Shown in pieces: positions 15,706-23,969 of a DNA stretch of 38,028 nt. The notes beneath the pieces were generated by a model. The model was not told the DNA's origin, did not search any database, and worked only from the letters and a program-made list of their open reading frames with translations. This DNA comes from Aigarchaeota archaeon (GTDB taxonomy: Archaea > Thermoproteota > Nitrososphaeria_A > Caldarchaeales > Wolframiiraptoraceae), in the NCBI GenBank assembly GCA_025058515.1, contig JANXDW010000038.1, positions 1-38,028 of the forward strand, in the 5' to 3' direction. Every line of letters begins with the position of its first letter. Position 1 is the stretch's first letter. A program made the position numbers and the translations under genes.

Positions 15706-15781
15706 TAGCGGGGGCTGGATTTGAACCAGCGCTCTCCGGGTTATGAGCCCGGCGGGTTCGCCCTGGCTACCCTACCCCGCT
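15706..15781 (-). tRNA. Initiator tRNA-Met (CAU)
   Basis: A complete 76-base cloverleaf on the minus strand: acceptor AGCGGGG/CCCCGCT, D stem GGGT/ACCC, anticodon stem CCGGG/CCCGG with loop CTCATAA, and T stem GCTGG/CCAGC with loop TTCAAAT. The A1-U72 pair and the GGG/CCC pairs next to the anticodon loop mark the archaeal initiator rather than elongator Met or Ile2. There is no intron, and the 3' CCA is not encoded. It lies downstream of the TraB-like gene on the same strand. Confidence 0.95.
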
Positions 15782-15814
15782 TTCTCCTCCATTATCTGTA
15801 TTGTGTATTAGGTC

Positions 15815-16735
15815 TTAATATAGGTTACATTTTAGATAGTTTAATTTTGCTCTTTTTCTATATATTCTGTAGAATTCTTCTTTACACTCTTCATAATCCA
15901 TATTGTTTATCTTGTTTATTATCTCTATTTCTTCTACTAGATGTGGGAAAAGAATTTCATGTGTTGGCGTCTTCTCCCCCCTACTTATTAAGAGGAGGTA
16001 GAGTAGAGATTGAGCAGCTTTCAATCTTTCATCTTCTCCCAATCCTATTTCCATCATGTAAGCTTTAGTTAATATATCTCCAGGGTTTTCCATTAATTTT
16101 AAGTTGTTCAGTATGCTTGCCTTTTCTACTAGATTTACTGTCGATGTTCTTATACCTTTTTCTTCTAAGTATCTCGGTAGGAGGATGTGTAGATATCCAG
16201 CTTCTACAACTATTTCTCCATCTATCTTTAAGTCTGAGATCGCTTCAGCTCTCATACGGTCTCTTAACTTAAATCTTTCAGCATCTTTCTTAGCAAATTC
16301 TATTATTCTACTCACTATTCTATCAAAATTTCCACGTAGTAATTCTTCTTGATAATTGATGAGTGCTCCAACAACATCCTTCTCAACTTCTAGAACCTTC
16401 TTGACCCTGAGGTCTATGCTGTACTCTTCAAATCTTCCAATCTCTATTGATTGATAGATCTCCTCTATTATCTCAAGATATGGTTCGACCTGAATAATCT
16501 CCACGCCTTTACTATGTAGATCCTTTAACAATCTTGCTTGATGCATTGTGTAAACTGGAAAGCTTGTATTAGAGAGCTTAACATAATCCTCTAAGCTTAA
16601 GTATCCATCTAGAAATCTTTTTAGCAATCTATCTTCAGGCTCCTCCAATATGATCGTAGTGTATCCTTCAACCTCTTCTCTAAGAAGTTCTAAGAACTCA
16701 ACTCTATGAGCTAGAAAGACTACTTTAACATCCAT
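15815..16735 (-). CDS. Divergent TraB/Tiki-superfamily-like protein
   Basis: A 306-residue soluble protein without signal peptide or membrane segments. Three spaced patches resemble the TraB/PrgY/Tiki (EreA-like) superfamily: EEPE (31-34), the helix RDRMRAEAI (158-166) and VEAGYLHILLPRYLEEKG (177-194), the last matching the GxxH element. Superfamily members are metal-dependent hydrolases or regulators of signalling peptides. Here the first motif is weaker than usual, so activity is uncertain. The C-terminal 80 residues are Lys- and Glu-rich and helical. It is divergent from tiaS across a 133-base gap holding TATA-like sequences. The family call rests on spaced motifs only. Confidence 0.5.
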   Translation of the reverse strand: MDVKVVFLAHRVEFLELLREEVEGYTTIILEEPEDRLLKRFLDGYLSLEDYVKLSNTSFPVYTMHQARLLKDLHSKGVEIIQVEPYLEIIEEIYQSIEIGRFEEYSIDLRVKKVLEVEKDVVGALINYQEELLRGNFDRIVSRIIEFAKKDAERFKLRDRMRAEAISDLKIDGEIVVEAGYLHILLPRYLEEKGIRTSTVNLVEKASILNNLKLMENPGDILTKAYMMEIGLGEDERLKAAQSLLYLLLISRGEKTPTHEILFPHLVEEIEIINKINNMDYEECKEEFYRIYRKRAKLNYLKCNLY

Positions 16736-16868
16736 GGACGTTTATCAATCCAACTATATTCCAAGTAGGGAGTTATTAACGTTTTTAGAGAATCACTTAG
16801 ATAGAAAATATTTTCAACAACTATGTTTAATTTATATCTTCAAAGATTTTATAGAGATCTAGGTAAGA

Positions 16869-18140
16869 ATGGATAAGGTTGTCTGGATTGGCATTGATGA
16901 TACAGATTCTAAGAAGGCTGGATGTACAACCTTCGTGGGAGCACTACTTCTGAGAAGGGTAAAGAGCTTAGGATATACTCTAGTCGGCTACCCTAGACTG
17001 GTTAGACTTAACCCAAACTGCCCATACAAGACTAGAGGAAATGCTGCGATAGCTTTAGCAGTTGAATCGGATAGATTTGATGTTCTTGAAGATGTAGTTA
17101 TTAAGACTGTGGAAGAGTATGCTGAGCTAGATGCTGAGGGGACGGATCCGGGAGTTGCATTCTTTTTCGGTGAGCCTCTTCAAGAGTTGAGAGAGTATTA
17201 TTGGCATACAGTTAGAGAATTATCATCTATCGAGGAGGCTGAGAAGATCGCTGAAAATATTGGTGCTAAACTGCTTAAGTGGAAGAGCGGTAGAGGAGTT
17301 ATCGGAGCTTTATCTGCGATAGGTGCAGATTTAACTAAGGGTAGAACATATGAGTTGATAGCTTATAGAAGAAGAGACTATTGGGGAACAGTCAGACTAG
17401 TAGATCCTGATAGCGTATGGGAGATGGATAAAACTACATACCCACTAACATTCGATAACGTTGATAGAGATACAGGTGAGATTAGGATTACACCACATAC
17501 ACCTTGTCCAGTACTGCTCGGTATTAGAGGAGTCACACCACATATCGTAGAACAAGCATACAATATGCTTAGAATATATGAACCAGTAGAATTTTATACA
17601 ATATTCGAGACCAATCAAGGAACAGACGCTCATCTACAGATGATGAAGATAAGTAATGTTAAGGAAGGCGTATCCGCGATCATTGATTGTACAGTGAGGT
17701 CAAAGCCAAGATATAGTATTGGTGGTCACGTATTCTTTAAGATAGGTGATGAGACAGGTGAGATAACTTGTGCAGTGTATGAACCTACGAAGAGGCTTAG
17801 GCATATTATAGTAGAACTTGAGCCGGGAGATGAGATAACAGTGTACGGGGGAGTTAAGATGAAGCCTGAAGGACTTACACTAAATCTAGAGAAGATACAT
17901 ATTAGGTCTCTTGTAAAAAGTTTTGTTAAAAGAGCTCCTAGATGTAGGTTTTGTGGAAGAAAGATGAAGAGGGTTGGTAAGCCGGGTTACGTATGTAAGA
18001 GTTGTAGGAGTTTTTCGAGAGAGCCTGAATTAGTTGAGGTTGAGAGGAAGATCCCTCTAGGAGTTTATGAAGTCCCTCCATCTGCTCGGAGACATCTATC
18101 TAGACCTTTAGCTCTCGCCACTAACTACCAACATGGTTAA
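16869..18140 (+). CDS. tiaS: tRNA(Ile2) 2-agmatinylcytidine synthetase
   Basis: Attaches agmatine to C34 of the CAU-anticodon tRNA-Ile2, using ATP, so that it reads AUA. The 423-residue length matches archaeal TiaS. Visible parts are the N-terminal WIGIDDTDSKKAGCTT, the catalytic middle with TRGNAAIAL and GTDPGVAFFFGE, an OB-fold region around YSIGGHVFFKIGDETGEITCAVYEP, and a C-terminal zinc ribbon (CRFCGRKM...CKSC) that contacts the tRNA. The last 33 bases overlap, antisense, the end of the Lrp-like gene. AUA codons are frequent across this window, so the enzyme must be essential here (inference). Confidence 0.96.
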   Translation: MDKVVWIGIDDTDSKKAGCTTFVGALLLRRVKSLGYTLVGYPRLVRLNPNCPYKTRGNAAIALAVESDRFDVLEDVVIKTVEEYAELDAEGTDPGVAFFFGEPLQELREYYWHTVRELSSIEEAEKIAENIGAKLLKWKSGRGVIGALSAIGADLTKGRTYELIAYRRRDYWGTVRLVDPDSVWEMDKTTYPLTFDNVDRDTGEIRITPHTPCPVLLGIRGVTPHIVEQAYNMLRIYEPVEFYTIFETNQGTDAHLQMMKISNVKEGVSAIIDCTVRSKPRYSIGGHVFFKIGDETGEITCAVYEPTKRLRHIIVELEPGDEITVYGGVKMKPEGLTLNLEKIHIRSLVKSFVKRAPRCRFCGRKMKRVGKPGYVCKSCRSFSREPELVEVERKIPLGVYEVPPSARRHLSRPLALATNYQHG

Positions 18141-18347
18141 AGTACTTCGAACTTTATCTAGTCTTCTTATCTTCCATGAAATTATCTCTTTCAACTTATC
18201 CATATTTTCTGCTTCAACCTTTGCTATTATATCGTATACACCATATACTACGTATGCCTCCTTTACATTAATTATCTTCTTTAATTCTTGAAGTATCTCT
18301 TCTTCAGCCCCTATCTCTGTATTAATTAAGACGAACGCAGATGGCAT
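18108..18347 (-). CDS. Stand-alone Lrp/AsnC effector (RAM) domain protein
   Basis: A 79-residue protein equal to the C-terminal ligand-binding and oligomerisation domain of Lrp/AsnC regulators: AFVLINTEIGAEEEILQELKKI, then VYGVYDIIAKVEAENMDKLKEII, then ST-T-LVV. It lacks the helix-turn-helix half. Such proteins (SraA type) bind amino acids and may modulate full-length Lrp proteins by mixed oligomers. The G-x-Y-D turn that forms part of the effector site is intact. Its 3' end overlaps that of tiaS by 33 bases on the opposite strand. Confidence 0.85.
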   Translation of the reverse strand: MPSAFVLINTEIGAEEEILQELKKIINVKEAYVVYGVYDIIAKVEAENMDKLKEIISWKIRRLDKVRSTLTMLVVSGES

Positions 18348-18471
18348 ATATTTTCTATGTTTAAGGCGGTAAATAAAGACTTCTACTGTTGAAAAGTTAA
18401 GAAACTTTAATAATCATGGTCTCTCGTCATGCTAATTACCTAGAGTATGATATGACCTTGAGTATAGATGT

Positions 18472-18858
18472 TTAATCATCTCTATACGCGATTAAATCTA
18501 TCTCTATTAGTGCTTCATCAATTGGAGGAGGAGCAATTATAGTAGTTCTCGTCGGCTTGGTCTCTGTAAAGAACTCTTCATATACTCTATTCAAGATCTT
18601 AAAGTATTCAGAACTCTTTAAGTATATGTTTACCTTGACTACATCGTTGAACTTGTATCCAGCTGCTTCTAAGATAGCTCCAATATTCTGAAAAATCTTT
18701 CTAGCTTGTTCTTCAAATCCTCCTTCTACCAGCTTTCCAGTATTTGGATCTATACCTAGCTGTCCAGAGATGAATAGAAATTTACCACATCTTATTGCTT
18801 GAGAATATGGTGCAACTGGTTTAGGAGCCTTCTCAGTATAAATTATCTCTCCGACCAT
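18472..18858 (-). CDS. ridA: RidA-family enamine/imine deaminase
   Basis: A 128-residue cytoplasmic trimeric protein of the YjgF/YER057c/UK114 family. Members hydrolyse reactive 2-aminoacrylate and related imines formed by PLP enzymes. Family motifs are PVAPYSQAIRCGKFLFISGQLGIDP near residues 14-38, the carboxylate-binding R104 in KPTRTT, and E119 in ALIEIDLIAY, which positions the catalytic water. An intact arginine supports true deaminase activity. It is divergently placed 68 bases from the HAD gene. Confidence 0.93.
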   Translation of the reverse strand: MVGEIIYTEKAPKPVAPYSQAIRCGKFLFISGQLGIDPNTGKLVEGGFEEQARKIFQNIGAILEAAGYKFNDVVKVNIYLKSSEYFKILNRVYEEFFTETKPTRTTIIAPPPIDEALIEIDLIAYRDD

Positions 18859-18926
18859 GTCTATATTGATTAAAATTTTTTGTAGATAAACTTTTAACCA
18901 AGTCTTTTGGAAGAACAGTATCGAAG

Positions 18927-19985
18927 ATGAAGGTTGTGCAGAGAGTAGAGAAGATTAAGAATGCAGAAGCATTATTATTAGATTGCGACGGAACGATAAT
19001 AGATACCTCTATGTCTTATGATCTGGCCATAAAACTATCAACGATAATAATCTTAGATAAGGTATTCAATGTAGAGATTAAACTAGGTAAGGAGGTTGAA
19101 AGAACATTAAATGCCTTTAGAATGGCTGGAGGCTTCAATAATGATTGCGACTCAGCTTCAGCCATAATACAGACACTCACGGCATTTTTACCTGAAACAG
19201 TAGAATTCAATAAAGATGAATGGAAGATCGTTCAAGATGTAGACGGTTATTTAAGACTAATAGGATATGAAAGATCTTATCCAGAGTTTGTCTCAACAGC
19301 TTTAGATTGGCTAACCTCTCAATTGATATTAAGAAAAGAGTACTTAGATTTAAAGAAAGTTGAAGAAATGATAAATGAAAAAGCAGCATTCCTCCGGAAT
19401 TCTAGTAAGCTCTCTAAGTTAAGGTCTTTCTTAAATTATCCAGGTAATTTCGGCTTAAGCCTCCTCGCAACCTTATTTGATGAATTGTTTCTTGGAAGTA
19501 AAGGTGTTAGAGAGAAGTATAATTGGGAGCCTAGATACGTGATCTACGATGGAACTCTAGTAAATGAAAGAGTTTTGATTAGTGAAGAATCTATGATAGA
19601 GCTTTCAAAAATCTTCGATGAATGTATTGGATTGATAACAGGTAGAGGTAGATGGGAGACCGAGAAGACTCTAGCACCATTTCTAAAATACCTAAATATG
19701 GAGGCATCTATCTTTACAGCTGATAAAGGTTTAGAGTATGAGAAACCGAGTCCAAGAGCTTTAATAGAAGTAGCGAAGATCCTTAAAACTAACAAGCTAC
19801 TATATGTTGGAAATGCTATGGAAGATCTCTTGATGAGCTTATCGGCTTCAAGAGAAGGGTTAGAGGTAGGATTTATAGGAGTTGCTAATACTGGAGAGAA
19901 AGCTCGAGAATTTCAACTAAGAGGAGCAGATGCCATCATTCATGATATTAACGAGCTACCAAGCTTAATCAAAGATCTTCAATAA
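18927..19985 (+). CDS. HAD-superfamily hydrolase
   Basis: A 352-residue HAD phosphatase, longer than the usual 220-280 because of a large cap insertion. Motif I is LLDCDGTIIDTS with nucleophile D19 and acid/base D21. Motif II is the Thr in GLITGRGRWETEKTL. The motif III lysine lies around YEKPSPRALIE, and motif IV is LYVGNAMEDLLMS, with a shorter acidic pattern than usual. The cap contains GGFNNDCD, a sequence seen in the subfamily IA group sometimes found near or fused to histidinol-phosphate aminotransferase (TIGR01548-like). The substrate is probably a small phosphate ester, but it is not defined. Confidence 0.82.
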   Translation: MKVVQRVEKIKNAEALLLDCDGTIIDTSMSYDLAIKLSTIIILDKVFNVEIKLGKEVERTLNAFRMAGGFNNDCDSASAIIQTLTAFLPETVEFNKDEWKIVQDVDGYLRLIGYERSYPEFVSTALDWLTSQLILRKEYLDLKKVEEMINEKAAFLRNSSKLSKLRSFLNYPGNFGLSLLATLFDELFLGSKGVREKYNWEPRYVIYDGTLVNERVLISEESMIELSKIFDECIGLITGRGRWETEKTLAPFLKYLNMEASIFTADKGLEYEKPSPRALIEVAKILKTNKLLYVGNAMEDLLMSLSASREGLEVGFIGVANTGEKAREFQLRGADAIIHDINELPSLIKDLQ

Positions 19986-20074
19986 CCATTAGCACACACT
20001 ATTGAGCCAGTATTGGACAGCTTTCATTAATACTAAATCTACTCAATCAAAATAAGATGTTCTTAAAAATTTAT

Positions 20075-21232
20075 CTAGGTTAATAATTTGAAGACCATCC
20101 TTAAGAGATTTTTAGGATTTATGAAGATTCTTGAGAGAGATGTAAACTGTAGATCCATGTCTGCGCTCTTAGAGATCTCTCTTAGTAGACTTCCGTCATT
20201 TATCATCTTGAATAGATTATCTAGTAGGTTTATCGGTAAACTCCTTAAGAACTTTGTAACCTTAGCTATTCTATCAAGCTCTCTCAATAGATGGTTTATC
20301 TCTTTTATGTAGCTTCTCTTTATAGGTTCTCCTAAAAGCTCAGAAGCAATTATCTTAGCAGTATAATTAGCTATAAGTCCTCCCATTATTACTCCTCCAC
20401 CTGTACTAGCTTTAACATGACCTGCAGCATCTCCAACTGGTATAAAATTAGATCTTGGGTCTATCCATAGAGGTCTACCTGTATAAACTGCGTGAGAAGC
20501 TCTCTTAACTATATCTACTCTCGGGAATCTCTCTTTTAGAAATTTATTCAGCTTACTTTTAAGATCATTTCTAGAGGCCACTCCTAGTTTACCTAGATAT
20601 TCATCGATAGGTATCACGTATGCGAAGAACTCTGGTAGATATTCTTCAAAGTATATGTAGACGTATCTTGGATCTAGACCATGGTCTCTAATCCAAAGCT
20701 GGATTATCGGTATCCACATATTTCTCTCTGTACTCTTCTTTAAGACTCTTCGAAGTATAGTTGAAGACATCCCCTCAGCATCTATAACCTTCTCCGCACT
20801 TACCTGATAACCATTATTTGTCTTTACCTTTACAAGATTATCAGAAGTAGACATTACTTCAAGTACTCTACTACCTAAAATTAATCTTCCTCCTTTATCC
20901 TCGAATTCTTCTGCTAAATATCTATCTAAATTCACTCTAGATGCAACTACTGCAACATGTTTTCCAGCATCTATGTGGATCGTTCTCCCACTCGGAGAAT
21001 AAAAGTATGCTCCTTCAACCCTATTCTCAATATATCTTCCTAAACTACTGATCCCTAATCTTTCAAGATTCTGTAGATTGAATAAGCCTGCACAGTGTTC
21101 TGGGATACCTATCTCTTCATGCTCTTCAATCAACACGGTATCTAATCCATCTTCAACTAAAGTCTTTGCAGCTATTAATCCAACGATTCCTCCACCTATA
21201 ACTACTACGTCAACAGTTTCAACTCCATCCAT
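20075..21232 (-). CDS. Geranylgeranyl reductase family flavoprotein
   Basis: A 385-residue FAD protein of the archaeal geranylgeranyl reductase family, which saturates the isoprenoid chains of archaeal ether lipids at the membrane. The FAD-binding VIGGGIVGLIAAKTL is at 11-25. The hallmark IPEHCAGL (43-50) contains the conserved Cys, and the second FAD contact is PVGDAAGHVKASTGGGVIMGG near residue 270. It may alternatively act on menaquinone or dolichyl side chains, as several paralogues usually exist per genome. It stands alone, convergent with the HAD gene and divergent from the acylphosphatase. Confidence 0.9.
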   Translation of the reverse strand: MDGVETVDVVVIGGGIVGLIAAKTLVEDGLDTVLIEEHEEIGIPEHCAGLFNLQNLERLGISSLGRYIENRVEGAYFYSPSGRTIHIDAGKHVAVVASRVNLDRYLAEEFEDKGGRLILGSRVLEVMSTSDNLVKVKTNNGYQVSAEKVIDAEGMSSTILRRVLKKSTERNMWIPIIQLWIRDHGLDPRYVYIYFEEYLPEFFAYVIPIDEYLGKLGVASRNDLKSKLNKFLKERFPRVDIVKRASHAVYTGRPLWIDPRSNFIPVGDAAGHVKASTGGGVIMGGLIANYTAKIIASELLGEPIKRSYIKEINHLLRELDRIAKVTKFLRSLPINLLDNLFKMINDGSLLREISKSADMDLQFTSLSRIFINPKNLLRMVFKLLT

Positions 21233-21352
21233 TTATAATCAAAGAGATCTCTAACAGCTTTATATCTCTTAGCAACTAGACTGCTTTCCATAGGTTTAAA
21301 CTTAAAAAATTGCTACTTCTTAAAATCTTCTTAGTTGGGTATGGTGACTTAG

Positions 21353-21625
21353 TTGAAGGTTCGAGCACATGTAATAATAGATGGGAGAGTTCAAGGAGTA
21401 TTTTATAGAGCTAATACAAAGAAGATGGCTGAGAGACTTGGAGTAAAAGGTTGGATTAGAAATCTCCCTGATGGAAGGGTTGAGGCAGTATTTGAAGGAG
21501 AGAAAGAAGATGTAAAGAAGCTACTCTCATGGTGCTGGATAGGTCCACCTGGTGCAAAGGTAACGAATATAGAGGTTGAGTGGGAAGAGTATCTAGGAGA
21601 ATATGAAGGATTCCAGATCCTCTAA
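21353..21625 (+). CDS. acyP: Acylphosphatase
   Basis: A 90-residue ferredoxin-like enzyme that hydrolyses acyl phosphates such as carbamoyl or acetyl phosphate. The active-site loop GRVQGVFYR carries R19, and N37 lies in GWIRNLPDGRVEAVFEG, the two catalytic residues. The start is TTG at 21353. GGTGA five bases upstream supports it, and no ATG fits the conserved N terminus. It is a single-gene unit with no operon partner in view. Confidence 0.94.
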   Translation: MKVRAHVIIDGRVQGVFYRANTKKMAERLGVKGWIRNLPDGRVEAVFEGEKEDVKKLLSWCWIGPPGAKVTNIEVEWEEYLGEYEGFQIL

Positions 21626-21735
21626 TAGATTATATGTAAGCATATCCGAAATTAAGAACTTCAAGATTCTAGAGAGTAGGTTGATAAAGGGTTTACGGTA
21701 GCTTTACAGCTAGTCTATGATGACTGAGAGATTGT

Positions 21736-23193
21736 TCAAAGAGTATTTTGAATAGTTCTCTTGTAGAATTCTTTACCAAAATCTGTTAGAGAGTATTTCT
21801 TCTGAGTTCTCTTTGATCTAGCTCGGTCTAGGACTGATAGTTGGATCAATCCAATACTATAGAGATCAGATAAGTGTTCATAGATGGTCGGAAGCTTAAC
21901 TTTAATACCGTAATGGTTAGCTAGCTCTCTCTGTATACCATATCCATGTAAAGGTTTCTTATCCAGTATCTCTAGAATCTTCTTCTTAGTTGAACCAATC
22001 CTCTTGAATTGGTTAGGTCTTTCAAATGTCTTGATCTCAGCGATCGACTGGATCGTTGATGGATCCTTCATTCCAGATCCAGTTACGATGTAAACAACTG
22101 TTTCATCTCTCTTTATTAAACCTAGATCTACTGCATCTATTAGTGTAGCAAGAGATACTGCTGCCGCAGGCTCAGCTAATATTCCTTCACTCTTAGCTAG
22201 AAGCTTTATTGCTTCTAATAATCGTTCTTGACTTACTGTTAAGATCTCTCCACTTGATTCTCTTACTGCTTTTAATGCCATGTGACCCCAGATAGGATTT
22301 GGTTCAGCGATATCTGGAAATATGACTTTAAATGTTGAGGTAGGTTTTATATCTTCACTATTATTCTTATAGGCTTCAGCTATCGGTGCACATGAATTGA
22401 TCTGACCTCCAAGTATACTTGGTAAACCATCTTTCAGTAAACCGATCTCTTCAACTTCCTTAACAGCTTTCCAAAGTGCAGTGATATGCGACCCGCTTCC
22501 AACTGGTATCAGGATCCAGTCAGGTGAGACCCAGTTAAGCTCATCTAAAACTTCAAGTGTACATGTCTTATAGCCTTCTATGAGAAATGGATTAGAAGAT
22601 GTAATTAGATGACAGCTTGCAAGTTCTTGAGTTAATGAGGTTATCACTGATTCTAAGTTACTTGTAAAGAAAACTTCTGCATCATATGCTAATGCTTGCA
22701 ATACTTTTACTTGTTCAACACCTGTCTTTAAGTAGACTGAACATGGGATACCTGCTTTAGCAGAATAAGCTGAGATAGATACTGAGAGGTTTCCAGAAGC
22801 AATACAGATTATCCTCGATACGCCTACCTCTAGATCTCTACTAATCTCTACTGTAGCACCTCTATCTGTGAAAGCTCCCGTAGGGTTTGTTGATTCATTC
22901 TTTATGTAGAGTTTTCTGAGACCGATCAGCCTCCCCAACCCTCTAGAAGAGTGGAGATATGTTCCACCTTCACCCATCGAGATTGGACTAATTCTTATAG
23001 GTGGTAGAAGCTCGAGGTATCTCCAAACACTCTTAGGTCGAGAATTAAACTTCTCTCTTAATTGAGACCTATCTAGAGTGTTGAGATCATATTCTATCAA
23101 GTATGGTGAACCACATCTACAGAGAGTTCTCTCAAGTAGTGTTGTATAAGCTTCTCTTCTACTACATCTAGTGCATTTGTAGATTAGGTTCAT
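21736..23193 (-). CDS. Threonine-synthase-like protein with catalytic Lys replaced and C-terminal winged helix
   Basis: A 485-residue fold-type II PLP-enzyme homologue of the threonine synthase family. It has an N-terminal Cys zinc-ribbon (C7, C10, C25, C27), the substrate/PLP loop ESTNPTGAFTDRG (100-112), IASGNLSVSISAYSAKAG, a phosphate loop VGSGS and VTGSGMKDP. The Schiff-base lysine expected in NPTGSFKDRG is Thr109 (codon ACA), so normal PLP chemistry should be impossible. Residues about 405-485 form a PadR-like winged helix: ILEILDKKPLHGYGIQREL, then TIYEHLSDLYSIGLI, then KKYSLTDFGKEFYK. Together these suggest a ligand-sensing transcription factor derived from an enzyme. A sequencing error is the main alternative. 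It is divergent from the ECF gene across a palindrome. Confidence 0.88.
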   Translation of the reverse strand: MNLIYKCTRCSRREAYTTLLERTLCRCGSPYLIEYDLNTLDRSQLREKFNSRPKSVWRYLELLPPIRISPISMGEGGTYLHSSRGLGRLIGLRKLYIKNESTNPTGAFTDRGATVEISRDLEVGVSRIICIASGNLSVSISAYSAKAGIPCSVYLKTGVEQVKVLQALAYDAEVFFTSNLESVITSLTQELASCHLITSSNPFLIEGYKTCTLEVLDELNWVSPDWILIPVGSGSHITALWKAVKEVEEIGLLKDGLPSILGGQINSCAPIAEAYKNNSEDIKPTSTFKVIFPDIAEPNPIWGHMALKAVRESSGEILTVSQERLLEAIKLLAKSEGILAEPAAAVSLATLIDAVDLGLIKRDETVVYIVTGSGMKDPSTIQSIAEIKTFERPNQFKRIGSTKKKILEILDKKPLHGYGIQRELANHYGIKVKLPTIYEHLSDLYSIGLIQLSVLDRARSKRTQKKYSLTDFGKEFYKRTIQNTL

Positions 23194-23210
23194 TTCCTAT
23201 ATATAGGGAA
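23194..23210. promoter_or_regulatory. Palindromic candidate operator at the start of the winged-helix gene
   Basis: The core cctatatatagg (23196-23207) is a perfect 12-base palindrome. It is extended by TT/AA pairs on both sides with one mismatch. It lies two bases before the start codon of the minus-strand gene, where it would cover the transcription start. That makes it a good candidate site for autorepression by the encoded dimeric winged-helix domain (inference). Confidence 0.5.
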
Positions 23211-23211
23211 T

Positions 23212-23226
23212 AGCTTATATAATATA
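23212..23226. promoter_or_regulatory. Shared bidirectional TATA element
   Basis: The self-complementary ttatataa at 23215-23222 lies about 26 bases from the minus-strand ATG (23193) and about 28 from the plus-strand ATG (23247). It can therefore act as TATA box for leaderless transcripts in both directions. Confidence 0.55.
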
Positions 23227-23246
23227 AAACCTTACTATATAAGTTG

Positions 23247-23969
23247 ATGGGTATCGGGAAATCTACATCGTTGGGGTTGAAGACAGCTAGACTAGCTTTA
23301 TCTACAGCTATCGTAATGGCTGCCACCATGGTCTTCACAGTATACGTTCCCAGTACTAGAGGTTATTTTAATCTAGGAGAAACTATGGTCTATTTTACAG
23401 CTCTATACTTTGGCCCTTTGATTGGAGCTTTCGCAGGAGGAGTGGGATCAGCTTTAGCCGATATAATCTTAGGATATACTGTATATGCTCCAGCAACATT
23501 AATTATAAAGGGGGCGGAGGGGTGGGTTGCAGGTTATCTAGCTAGAAAATTTTTAGAAAGAGAAAAGACTTTTATAAACTTCATATTATCTCTAACTGTT
23601 TCAGCTGGTTACCTATTGATAATCTTAGTGATCGGTTTGTTTCTCTTCTCAGGAGAAGTTGAGGTATCTTTCACTATGTTAATATCTCTCAGTGGATTTC
23701 TCCATCCATTCATCTGGTATCCATTGGCAGTATTAGCAGTAGCTACCCCTCTCTACTTATCTATAAGGTCTAAAAAGTCTGAAGGTCTTCTTATACTAAT
23801 ACTACTATTCTCAGGATTAATAATGATTTTAGGTTACTTTATCTATCAACAATTTATCTTAGGATATTATGCTTTAGCTGAGATACCGGTTAATCTTGGT
23901 CAAGTAGTTTTAGGAGCTGCTGTAGCTATCCCTCTATATAGAGCTGTGCAGAGATTATCTACTAGATAA
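23247..23969 (+). CDS. ECF transporter S component (substrate-binding membrane protein)
   Basis: A 240-residue membrane protein with about six hydrophobic segments. The first part, ARLALSTAIVMAATMVFTVYVPSTRGYFNLGETMVYFTALYFGP, followed by GAFAGGVGSALADIILGY and LIIKGAEGWVAGYLARK, follows the pattern of energy-coupling-factor S components, which bind vitamins or metabolites and dock on a shared T/A1/A2 module. No T or ATPase gene is nearby, as usual for group II systems. The substrate is unknown. Divergence from the threonine-synthase-like regulator suggests control by, or a ligand linked to, that protein (inference). Start: ATG 23247, or TTG 23244 just before it. The 3' end overlaps the DUF61 gene by 8 bases. 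Confidence 0.82.
   Translation: MGIGKSTSLGLKTARLALSTAIVMAATMVFTVYVPSTRGYFNLGETMVYFTALYFGPLIGAFAGGVGSALADIILGYTVYAPATLIIKGAEGWVAGYLARKFLEREKTFINFILSLTVSAGYLLIILVIGLFLFSGEVEVSFTMLISLSGFLHPFIWYPLAVLAVATPLYLSIRSKKSEGLLILILLFSGLIMILGYFIYQQFILGYYALAEIPVNLGQVVLGAAVAIPLYRAVQRLSTR

Noticed and set aside
15706-15781. CAU-anticodon tRNA as tRNA-Ile2, the substrate of the nearby tiaS product
   Set aside because: The A1-U72 pair and GGG/CCC anticodon-stem pairs identify the initiator tRNA-Met.
15721-16068. 115-codon plus-strand frame
   Set aside because: It runs across the tRNA gene and is antisense to the TraB-like gene; its composition is not protein-like.
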